Assembly (NCBI GenBank): GCA_963742535.1
Contig: CAVUMC010000002.1
Location: 62,001-126,000 of the forward strand
Length of the DNA: 64,000 bases
Direction: 5' to 3'
From: VRUE01 sp963742535
GTDB taxonomy: Bacteria; Actinomycetota; Thermoleophilia; Solirubrobacterales; 70-9
The notes below the pieces were generated by a model. It was not told where the DNA came from. It did no database searches and saw only the letters and a list, made by a program, of their open reading frames with translations. Below, piece by piece: positions 42,235 to 49,807 of the stretch. Every line of letters begins with the position of its first letter. The first letter of the stretch is position 1. The position numbers and the translations under genes are program-made.

Positions 42235-42842
42235 TTGTAGATCCCCTTCTCTTCGATGAAGCGCGCCACCGACTCGGGCACCAGATAACGCAGCGGCCGG
42301 CCCGCCGCGGCCCGCTCGCGTACAGCCGAGGAGGAGACGCCGAACTGGGGCATCTCCAACATCGTCGCCCGCCCGTCGGCGCCAAGACTGCGCATGACAG
42401 CGGCCACGTCGGCCTCGGAAATCCCGGCGCGCCGGGCGACGGCAATTCGCGCCAGCTCGGTGACCCGCTGCGGCTCGCGCCAGCTCTCCAGCCCCACCGC
42501 GGCGTCGGCCCCCATTACGAAGACGAGCTCTTTATCGCCCTTGTCCTTTGCAAGCAGCTCCAAGGTCTCATACGTATAGGACGGCCCCTCGCGCTCGACC
42601 TCGAGCGTGGAGACGGAGAAGCGCGAGTCGTCGGCCGCGGCAAGGCGGGTCATCGCCAGGCGCTGCTCGCGCCCGGGCTCGTCGGCGATCCGCTTGTGGG
42701 GCGCGGTGCCGGTCGGCATCAGCACAACTTCCTCGAGCCCGAGCTGCCAGAGCGCCTCCTGGGCGAGGGCGAGGTGGCCGAGGTGCGGCGGGTTGAACGC
42801 CGAGCCGAGGACGCCGATGCCGGCCGCGGGGGCGCTATCCAC
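42231..42842 (-). CDS. nadD: Nicotinate-nucleotide adenylyltransferase
   Basis: 203 residues. Nucleotidyltransferase motif VLGSAFNPPHLGHLALAQEA (11-30), PHKRIADEPGREQRLAM, and the C-terminal SSSAVRERAAAGRPLRYLVP. Converts nicotinate mononucleotide to the dinucleotide in NAD synthesis. GTG start overlapping proA by 8 nt. Confidence 0.94.
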   Translation of the reverse strand: MDSAPAAGIGVLGSAFNPPHLGHLALAQEALWQLGLEEVVLMPTGTAPHKRIADEPGREQRLAMTRLAAADDSRFSVSTLEVEREGPSYTYETLELLAKDKGDKELVFVMGADAAVGLESWREPQRVTELARIAVARRAGISEADVAAVMRSLGADGRATMLEMPQFGVSSSAVRERAAAGRPLRYLVPESVARFIEEKGIYK

Positions 42843-44100
42843 GTACTTGGCCGTCGCCGCGAACGACGTACTTGTAGGTCGTCAGCTCGCGCAGGCCGAT
42901 CGGGCCGCGCGCATGCAGCTTCTGAGTCGAGTTGCCGATCTCCGCCCCCATGCCGAACTCGAAGCCGTCGGTGAAGCGGGTCGAGGCGTTGGTGTAGACG
43001 ACGGCGGCATCGACCCCGGCGGTGAAGCGCTCGGATGCCGCCTGAGACGAAGTGACGATCGCCTCGGAGTGGGTCGTGCCGTGAGTATTGACGTGCTCGA
43101 CCGCCTCCTCGAGCGAGTCGACCACCCCCACCGCCATCTTCAAGTCGAGGTACTCGGTGCTCCAGTCCTCCTCGGTGGCGGCGCCGACCTCGACTCCATC
43201 TGAAAGCTCGCGCACCCGCTCATCGCCGACCAGCTCGACTCCCGCTTCATCGAGATCGGCAAGCACGCCGGGGAGGAAGTCCGCCGCCACAGCGGCGTCG
43301 ACGAGCAGCGTCTCGGCCGCGTTGCAGACACCCGGGCGCTGCACCTTGGCGTTGTAGGCGATCTTGCGCGCCATCTCCAGGTCAGCCTCAGAGTGGATGT
43401 AGACGTGACAGTTGCCGGCCGCCGCGAAGATCACGGGCACCGTCGCCACGTCCTTGAGCGCGTTCTTCAGGCCTTCGCCACCGCGCGGGATCAGCAGGTC
43501 GACGGTGCCCTCCTGCTTCGCCAGGTCTGCCAGCTCCTCGCGCCCACCGCCGGCCACGAGCAGTACAGCGTCCTCGGGCAGCCCGGCCTCGACCAGGGCC
43601 TCGCGTACAACCGCCGCGAGGGCACCATTCGAGCGCTCCGCATAGCTCGACCCCCGCAGCACGATCGCGTTGCCGCTCTTGATCGTCAGCGCCGCGCAAT
43701 CGATCGTCACATTCGGCCGCGCCTCATAGACCACAGCGACCACACCTAGCGGCACCCGCAGCTTCCGCAGGTCAAGCCCGCCGGCAAGCGTCTTCCGTTC
43801 AAGCTCCTCCCCAATCGGATCCTCCAGGGCAGCAACAGCCTGAACCCCATCGGCCATCGCAGCAATCCGCTCCTCAGTCAGAGCCAGCCGGTCCCGCAGC
43901 GCAGTCGTCAACCCTTCCGCCCGCTCGTCCGCCAGATCAGCCGCGTTGGCCTCCAAGATCGCGTCAACCCGCTCCATGAGCAATCGAGCAGTCGCCGCCA
44001 ACGCCGCATCCTTGGCGGATGTCGGTGCGCTCGCAAGCTCCCTGGAGGCTCGCTTCGCCGCAAGGCAGGTCTCTTCGACGGATCTGGTCGTGGTCGCCAT
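42835..44100 (-). CDS. proA: Gamma-glutamyl phosphate reductase
   Basis: 421 residues, aldehyde-dehydrogenase fold. Catalytic Cys in KVQRPGVCNAAETLL; VVAVVYEARPNVTIDCAALT and LVDAAVAADFLP also conserved. Second step of proline synthesis; follows proB by 39 nt on the same strand. Confidence 0.95.
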   Translation of the reverse strand: MATTTRSVEETCLAAKRASRELASAPTSAKDAALAATARLLMERVDAILEANAADLADERAEGLTTALRDRLALTEERIAAMADGVQAVAALEDPIGEELERKTLAGGLDLRKLRVPLGVVAVVYEARPNVTIDCAALTIKSGNAIVLRGSSYAERSNGALAAVVREALVEAGLPEDAVLLVAGGGREELADLAKQEGTVDLLIPRGGEGLKNALKDVATVPVIFAAAGNCHVYIHSEADLEMARKIAYNAKVQRPGVCNAAETLLVDAAVAADFLPGVLADLDEAGVELVGDERVRELSDGVEVGAATEEDWSTEYLDLKMAVGVVDSLEEAVEHVNTHGTTHSEAIVTSSQAASERFTAGVDAAVVYTNASTRFTDGFEFGMGAEIGNSTQKLHARGPIGLRELTTYKYVVRGDGQVRG

Positions 44101-44139
44101 GAACAGGTAAGGGTAGCTACAGGGAGCGGGTGCCCGGTC

Positions 44140-45228
44140 CTACACCAACACAAATCTGTCGCGGTGAATGACCTCATCTGCCGCATGGGGAAGCCGCTCC
44201 CTCACCTCGGCGCTCTTGAGCCCAATCACCTGCGGCAACTCCCGCGACGAGTAGTCGGCGATTCCCTTGCCGATCACCTCGCCCTCAACGGCGATCTCAA
44301 CCGCATCGCCGGCGTCGAAGTCGCCGCTGATGCCGACCACCCCGACCGGCAAGAGACTGGAGCCACTCTCGCGCAGCACCCGCGCCGCGCCGGCATCGAC
44401 CGTGAGGCGACCGTGAACCGGCTTCGCGTACTTGAGCCAGAGCTTGAAGCTCGAGGCCCTTCCCTCCTGAGCGGCGAAGCGGGTGCCAGTTGATTGGCCC
44501 GTCGCGGCAGCGTCGAGCGTGCCGGCGCTGGTGCCGTTGCAGATCGTCGCCGGAATGCCGGCCTCGCTGGCCATCTCGGCGGCCGCGACCTTGCTGCGCA
44601 TCCCCCCCGAGCCAAAGACCGAGGTGCGATCGCCGATCGCCATCTCGGCGAGCTGGGCGAAGTCGGTCACCTCCTCGATCCGCTCCGCACCCGGGTCGAG
44701 TGACGGGTCCGCCGTGTAGAGACCGTCGGTGTTGGTGAGCAGGACGAGCAGGCGGGCATCGAGCAGGATCGCCACCTGAGCGGCGAGGAAGTCGTTGTCG
44801 CCGAAGGTGATCTCGTCGGTGGCGGTGGTGTCGTTCTCGTTGACGACCGGGACCACTCCCCATTCGATCAGCCTCCGCAATGTCTGGCGCGCGTTGAGGT
44901 AGTTCGTGCGGGCGGCGATGTCAGCCGCGGTCAGCAGCACCTGGGCGGCGCGGGTGCCGTGCTCGGCGAGCCGGCTCTCATAGGAACGGAAGAGATCACC
45001 CTGGCCGACCGCGGAGGCGGCCTGCAGCTCGTCCATCGCCCGCGGGCGGACCGGCAGGCCCATCAGGCGCATGCCGCGGGCGATCGCGCCGGAGGTCACC
45101 ATCGCCACCCGCTCGCCGTTCCGCTCCAAAGCGGCTACCTGCTCACAGACCGAGTCGAGGACGTCGGTGCGCAGGGAGCCGTCGTCGGCGGCGACGATCG
45201 AGGAGCCAAGCTTGACGACCAGGGTCAT
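44140..45228 (-). CDS. proB: Glutamate 5-kinase
   Basis: From the ATG at 45228 the product has 362 residues. Amino-acid-kinase domain starts TLVVKLGSSIVAADDGSL; VVNENDTTATDEITFGDNDF and FGSGGMRSKVAAAEMASE follow; a PUA domain forms the C terminus (about 275-360). An ATG ten codons upstream exists, but TACACT (45236-45241) lies 7 nt before the ATG at 45228 and fits a leaderless start. First gene of proB-proA-nadD-rsfS-coiled-coil. Confidence 0.94.
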   Translation of the reverse strand: MTLVVKLGSSIVAADDGSLRTDVLDSVCEQVAALERNGERVAMVTSGAIARGMRLMGLPVRPRAMDELQAASAVGQGDLFRSYESRLAEHGTRAAQVLLTAADIAARTNYLNARQTLRRLIEWGVVPVVNENDTTATDEITFGDNDFLAAQVAILLDARLLVLLTNTDGLYTADPSLDPGAERIEEVTDFAQLAEMAIGDRTSVFGSGGMRSKVAAAEMASEAGIPATICNGTSAGTLDAAATGQSTGTRFAAQEGRASSFKLWLKYAKPVHGRLTVDAGAARVLRESGSSLLPVGVVGISGDFDAGDAVEIAVEGEVIGKGIADYSSRELPQVIGLKSAEVRERLPHAADEVIHRDRFVLV

Positions 45229-45235
45229 GGCGCCA

Positions 45236-45241
45236 AGTGTA
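45236..45241 (-). promoter_or_regulatory. proB: Candidate -10 box of proB
   Basis: TACACT on the minus strand, 7 nt before the ATG at 45228. Confidence 0.5.
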
Positions 45242-45316
45242 TGAGCCGTCGTTGTCATCTTCGCGATCGGCGTTCACCCTCAAGGGCACGCTGCGACACT
45301 GCCGAAAGAGCTAGCA

Positions 45317-47085
45317 GTGAGCCGACCGCAGGACAATCGCCTGCCCTACCTGCCCGGTATCGACGCGCTGCGCGCGATCGCCGTGCTCGCCGTCTTCCTC
45401 TACCACGCCGGTGTCGGCTGGATGCCGGGCGGATTCCTCGGCGTCGACGTCTTCTTCGTGATCAGCGGCTACCTGATCACCTCGCTGCTGCTCAGCGAGC
45501 GCCGGCGCGGCGGCCACGTGAAGCTCGGCCAGCTTCTGGCTGCGCCGCGCACGGCGGCTGCTGCCCGCGGTCGGCGTGCTGATCGCGGTGACGATGGTCG
45601 TCGCGGCGATCGTCGAGCCCGACCAGGTCGACGAGCTGCGCGGCGACGCGATCGCCTCGCTCGCCTACGTCGCCAACTGGCATTTCATCTTCGACCACCA
45701 GTCCTACTTCGAGCAGTTCCAGCGCCCCTCGCTCTTCCGCCACCTCTGGTCGCTCTCGGTCGAGGAGCAGTTCTACCTCTTCTGGCCGCTGGCCTTCGCC
45801 GCCGGGATGACGCTGCTCGGGCGCAAACGACTGCTGATCGGCGTCCTCGCCGGTGCCTCGGCCTCGCTCGCGCTGACCTGGATCCTCTTCGACCCCACCG
45901 ACGCCTCGCGGGTCTATTACGGCACCGACACCCATGCGGTCGGGCTGCTGATCGGCGTCGCACTGGCGCTGGTCTGGAGCCCCTGGCAACTGCGGCGGGC
46001 AACGCCGGGGCGCTGGTGCGGACCGGCGCTCGACGCGATCGGGGTCACTCGCCCTCAGCTACCTGGTGCTCTGCTTCCTCCACGTCCACGACTACGACCT
46101 GGCCCTCTTCCACGGCGGCTATCTCTGGCTGGCGCTGGCCACGCGCGGCTGTGATCGCCGTCGTCGCTCACCCCTCGGCACGACTCGGCGGCCTGCTCGC
46201 CCAGCCGCCGCTGGTCTGGCTCGGACTGCGCAGCTACAGCTTCTACCTCTGGCACTGGCCGGTGCTGGCGCTGACCCGACCGGGCCTCGACGTCTCGCTG
46301 CCTCGGGGGGTGCTGATCCCGCTGCAACTGCTGGCGGTGCTGGCGCTCGCCGACCTCTCGTATCGCTTCGTCGAGCTGCCCTTCCGCGGCAAGCGCAAGC
46401 TCTTCTCGCTGCCCGACGGCTGGTTGCGGGTCGGGCGCCCCGCGCTGGCCTTCGCGGTCGTGGCGGTCATCGCCCTGGTCGGCTGGAGCGGCATCGTCTC
46501 CTCCGGCGACTCCTCCAATTCGGCGGCGGCATCGACCGCCAAGTTCGCCAAGGTCACTGCCAAGCCCGTGTCCTTTCACGGCCCACGATCCGAGCAGCGC
46601 AGGCAAGCAGCCCCGGATCGTCGCCTTCGGCGACTCGGTGATGATCGGCGCCAAGGACAAGCTGGCGGCGCGCTTCGGCCCGCGCTTCTCGATGAACGCC
46701 AAGCTCGGCCGCCAGGCCGACGAATTCGTCAACCTGGCCCAGCGGCTGAAGCGACGCGGCGGCCACGTCGACGCTTTGATCATCCAGATGGGCAACAACG
46801 GCCCTCTCTACGGCGATGAAATGGAAGACCTGCGCAAGGCCACCTCGGAGGTCGGCGAGCTCTTCCTGGTCACCGACCACGCCCCCGTCTCCTGGCAGGA
46901 CGAGTCCAACCACGCGCTCGAGGAAGCCGACAAGACCTGGCCCCACACGACCTTGATCGACTGGGGCTCCGGTGGCCAGATCGCACGAAAACCTGCTCTG
47001 GGACGGCATCCACCTCACTCCAGGAGGTGCGGGTGTCTATGCCCGACTGCTCAGCAGAGAAGTGCACTCCACGCTAGCCCCTTAG
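45317..47085 (+). pseudogene. OafA-like acyltransferase with SGNH domain, five frameshifts
   Basis: Reading the pieces across frames gives an acyltransferase-3 membrane protein: PYLPGIDALRAIAVLAVFLY, FLGVDVFFVISGYLITSLLL, LWSLSVEEQFYLFWPLAF, SYSFYLWHWPVLAL; then a periplasmic SGNH hydrolase-like domain with IVAFGDSVMIGAKDKL (Ser) and ENLLWDGIHLTPGG (Asp, His). Frame changes occur near 45533, 46041-46050, 46141-46147, 46580 and 46972, and each acts like one extra base. No internal stop mutations were found otherwise. Such enzymes O-acylate surface polysaccharide. Either a decaying gene or a cluster of base-call errors. Confidence 0.8.
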
Positions 47086-47276
47086 CGCTGACGTTTGGGC
47101 GGCGTGCCGTAGAAATGCTCGCGATCGGCGAGGCTAGCCAGCAGCATCGCGATTGCGACTGAAACCACATCGCCCAGACCCCAGGCAAAACCTTGGAGAC
47201 CAAGTTCCCGCTGAACAAGACCGACAGCGACCACAGACGCGAGAATCGCCAACCCGATGCGGACAAAACGTATCAT
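47082..47276 (-). CDS. Small membrane protein, 64 residues
   Basis: From the ATG at 47276: IRFVRIGLAILASVVAVGLV (TM 1), then LGDVVSVAIAMLLASLADRE (TM 2), and a basic C-terminal tail TPPKRQR. The ATG overlaps the stop of the preceding small gene by one base (TGATG). Function unknown. Its stop overlaps the convergent acyltransferase by 4 nt. Confidence 0.55.
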   Translation of the reverse strand: MIRFVRIGLAILASVVAVGLVQRELGLQGFAWGLGDVVSVAIAMLLASLADREHFYGTPPKRQR

Positions 47277-47473
47277 CAGGAAAATAGTACCCGGAAGCCA
47301 AGGAATGTGGTGATGCCGACTGTGATCCAGTAGGCCTCGACTTGGCGTACCCGCATGGCCGGCCACTCCTCGCCGCCGCGGTGCTCAGCGCGATAGACCA
47401 ACAAACGACTGATGATCGATCCGATCCCGGCGCCGACCAGAATGTCCTGAAGAGGCATGCGCCCCTCAAGCAT
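47276..47473 (-). CDS. Small membrane protein, 65 residues
   Basis: LEGRMPLQDILVGAGIGSII, a short soluble loop (YRAEHRGGEEWPAMRVRQVE) and a C-terminal TM segment (AYWITVGITTFLGFRVLFS). Lies 24 nt after obgE and is coupled to the next small gene. The two may form a pair of small membrane subunits; no family recognised. Confidence 0.5.
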   Translation of the reverse strand: MLEGRMPLQDILVGAGIGSIISRLLVYRAEHRGGEEWPAMRVRQVEAYWITVGITTFLGFRVLFS

Positions 47474-47497
47474 CTGCGATCCGCGATTCTCCCCCGT

Positions 47498-48808
47498 CTA
47501 CGGATACAGCTCGAACTCGTGCTCGCCGACGCGGACGTCGTCGCCGGGCTCGAAGCCGGCGGCGCGCAGGGCGGCGATCACGCCGATCTCGTTGAGGCGC
47601 TGCTCGAGGTAAGCGAGCGCTTCTTCGTTGCGGACGTCGTGGCGCTCGAAGAGCATCTCGACACCGCGCCCGGTTACGCGGTAGCCACCGTCATCCTCAC
47701 GCTCGATCGCGTAGCCGCCCTCACCCACCGGGCGGTAGACGCGGTGCTCGGCCTCGAACTCGTCGCCACTTCGGTCCGTTCGCTCGGGGCGAGCCATCGC
47801 GGTCCCCGGCAACGAGGAGAGGATTCGATCGCGCAACGCGCCAAGGCCGTCACCGGTAGCCGAGGAAATCGCCAGGACCATCGTGTTGTCTTCACTCCAC
47901 TCGTCACTAGCGCCGAGCCGCTCGCTCCACTCTGCGACGGCCGCCGCGACATCCTCGGCCGGCAGCAGATCGCTCTTCGAGAGCGCGATCAATTCCGGCA
48001 GGCGGTCGAGGCCGGCACCGTAGGAGGCGATCTCGCCACGCACCGTCTCGTAGTTGCCAAGCGGATCGCCCTCGAGCGGCGCCAGGTCGACGAGGTGGAC
48101 GAGCATCGAGCAGCGCTCGACGTGGGCGAGAAACTCGTGTCCGAGACCGGCGCCTGCGGCAGCTCCCTCGATCAGGCCGGGGATATCGGCAATCACCGCC
48201 TGGCGCTCGTCGTTTTCGAGCGTGCCGAGTACCGGCGAGATCGTGGTGAAGGGGTAATCGCCGACCTTAGAGTCGGCCCGCGTCAGTCGCCTCAGCAGCG
48301 AGGACTTGCCGGCGTTTGGCAAGCCGATCAAGCCAACGTCGGCTAGCAGCTTCAACTGCAGCTCGATCCAGCCCTCCTCCCCACTCGTCCCCTTCTCGGA
48401 AAATCGCGGCGCCTGCCGGGTCGAGGTCGTGAAGCGCTTGTTCCCGTGCCCTCCTCGCCCGCCGTGCGCAACCACCGCCCGTTGCCCCGCCTCGACCAGG
48501 TCCACGCGGCTTCCATCTACGGCTTCCGCCTGTGTCCCCGGCGGCACCAGCACCTCCCGATCCTCACCCCGCGCCCCGTGCCGATTCGACCCTTCCCCAT
48601 GCTTGCCGCGCTCCCCGCGAAAGTGCTTGCTGCCCCTCAGCGCGCCAAGATCACGTCTGGAGGCATCGCAAACGAGCACCACATCGCCCCCGTGCCCACC
48701 ATCGCCACCATCGGGCCCGCCTCGAGGCACATGAGCTTCCCGCCGAAGCGAAACGCACCCATTCCCCCCAGCCCCACCTTCAACCCAGATCTTCGCCTTG
48801 TCGTACAT
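47498..48808 (-). CDS. obgE: GTPase ObgE
   Basis: 436 residues. Glycine-rich Obg domain 1-155 (GGAGGNGCVSLRREAHVPRG, GGDGGHGGDVVLVCD), G domain with IGLPNAGKSSLLRRLTRADS (P-loop), VIADIPGLIEGAA (G3) and ALSKSDLLPAED (G4), then the C-terminal OCT domain. Ribosome assembly and stress GTPase. TACTCT (48818-48823) is 9 nt before the ATG, so obgE can be transcribed on its own as well as with rplU-rpmA. Confidence 0.96.
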   Translation of the reverse strand: MYDKAKIWVEGGAGGNGCVSLRREAHVPRGGPDGGDGGHGGDVVLVCDASRRDLGALRGSKHFRGERGKHGEGSNRHGARGEDREVLVPPGTQAEAVDGSRVDLVEAGQRAVVAHGGRGGHGNKRFTTSTRQAPRFSEKGTSGEEGWIELQLKLLADVGLIGLPNAGKSSLLRRLTRADSKVGDYPFTTISPVLGTLENDERQAVIADIPGLIEGAAAGAGLGHEFLAHVERCSMLVHLVDLAPLEGDPLGNYETVRGEIASYGAGLDRLPELIALSKSDLLPAEDVAAAVAEWSERLGASDEWSEDNTMVLAISSATGDGLGALRDRILSSLPGTAMARPERTDRSGDEFEAEHRVYRPVGEGGYAIEREDDGGYRVTGRGVEMLFERHDVRNEEALAYLEQRLNEIGVIAALRAAGFEPGDDVRVGEHEFELYP

Positions 48809-48817
48809 GAGCTAAGG

Positions 48818-48823
48818 AGAGTA
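48818..48823 (-). promoter_or_regulatory. obgE: Candidate -10 box of obgE
   Basis: TACTCT on the minus strand, 9 nt before the ATG at 48808; lies between obgE and the hairpin element. Confidence 0.45.
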
Positions 48824-48859
48824 GTTCGGCTCTGCAGGGGTCGGACAATCTGGCGCGCA

Positions 48860-48964
48860 GGTGGTTCGCGCACCCCTGCACCAGAGGCTCCTGCTCCACG
48901 GCAAGAGCCCTACGAAGACGATCAGCTGCGCGACGGCCTCTGGGGCAGGGGTGCGCGAACCACC
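48860..48964 (-). repeat. 47-nt-loop hairpin element, copy 3
   Basis: Arms 48860-48888 and 48936-48964 pair over 29 bp with one mismatch; the loop 48889-48935 is 47 nt. On the minus strand the loop begins CGTCGCGCAGCTGA and ends GA, as in copy 1. It fills the 170-bp gap between rpmA and obgE, 14 nt past the rpmA stop. Confidence 0.75.
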
Positions 48965-48978
48965 CCGGACCTAAATGC

Positions 48979-49230
48979 CTAGTCCTGCAGAACCGAAATC
49001 GTTCGGCCCTTACGAGACGGCTTGAAGTCGACCGTCCCGGGCCGCGCCGCGAAGATCGTGTGGTCGCGGCCCATGCCGACGCCGTCGCCGGGCCAGAAGC
49101 GGGTGCCACGCTGGCGCACGATGATCTCGCCGCCGGTGACCTTTTGGCCCGCGAAGACCTTGACCCCAAGCATGTTGGGGTTGGATTCGCGACCGTTGCG
49201 GCTTGAGCCGAGTCCCTTCTTATGAGCCAT
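48979..49230 (-). CDS. rpmA: 50S ribosomal protein bL27
   Basis: 83 residues, starting AHKKGLGSSRNGRESNPNML and containing VTGGEIIVRQRGTRFWPGDG and VGMGRDHTIFAA. The N terminus follows the uncleaved type without a Firmicutes-like prepeptide. Overlaps the end of rplU by 11 nt. Confidence 0.96.
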   Translation of the reverse strand: MAHKKGLGSSRNGRESNPNMLGVKVFAGQKVTGGEIIVRQRGTRFWPGDGVGMGRDHTIFAARPGTVDFKPSRKGRTISVLQD

Positions 49231-49807
49231 CGTCAGAATCCTTTTTAGCAGCCGCTTTTTTCTCTTTGGCGGCTGGTTTTTTCTCAGCAGTTTTTTTAGC
49301 GGCTGGTTTTTTCTCTGCGGCTTTTTTGGCCGGAGCTTTTTTGGCAGCGGGTTTTTTCTCAGCCGGTTTTTTCGCCGCGGCAGATTTTGTTGCTTGAGCC
49401 GGTTTCGCCGCAGCTTTTTTCTCGGCCGGTTTCGCCGCTTTCGGAGCCGTCTCTTTTTTCGGCTCCGCTTTTTTCGGCGCTGCCGCTTTGCGGCTGCCGA
49501 GACTGATCTCGGTCACCTCGAGCTTGGTCAGCTCGGAGCGGTGGCCGGCGCGGCGCCGGTAGCCCTTCTTCGGCTTGTATTTGAAGACCTTGATCTTGGG
49601 CCCGCGCAGGTGCGCGGAGACGGTCGCCTCGACCTTGACTTTCTCCAGCTCTTTGCCGCCGGCGACGACCTCTTTGTCGCGGAACATCACCGGGCGCAAG
49701 GTGACTTTTGCGCCCTCTTTGGCATCCAGCCGGTCGACGAGCAGCGAAGTGCCCATCTCAACCCGGTACTGCTTGCCACCGGTCTCTATGACTGCGTACG
49801 TGTTCAT
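49220..49807 (-). CDS. rplU: 50S ribosomal protein bL21 with Lys/Ala-rich tail
   Basis: 195 residues. Residues 1-102 are a complete bL21 (YAVIETGGKQYRVEMGTSLL, KIKVFKYKPKKGYRRRAGHR). The remaining roughly 90 residues are Lys/Ala/Pro repeats (AKKPAEKKPAAKKAPAKKAA). On the DNA this shows as a run of TTTTTT-rich repeats on the plus strand. The tail resembles histone H1/HU-type basic tails and may bind RNA. Order rng-rplU-rpmA-obgE is conserved in actinobacteria. Confidence 0.93.
   Translation of the reverse strand: MNTYAVIETGGKQYRVEMGTSLLVDRLDAKEGAKVTLRPVMFRDKEVVAGGKELEKVKVEATVSAHLRGPKIKVFKYKPKKGYRRRAGHRSELTKLEVTEISLGSRKAAAPKKAEPKKETAPKAAKPAEKKAAAKPAQATKSAAAKKPAEKKPAAKKAPAKKAAEKKPAAKKTAEKKPAAKEKKAAAKKDSDDGS

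Noticed and set aside
47276..47289. TACTAT 7 nt before the small membrane gene at 47276 as a leaderless promoter
   Set aside because: It lies inside the coding end of the preceding gene and the TGATG overlap already explains expression by coupling, so I did not count it among the leaderless promoters.
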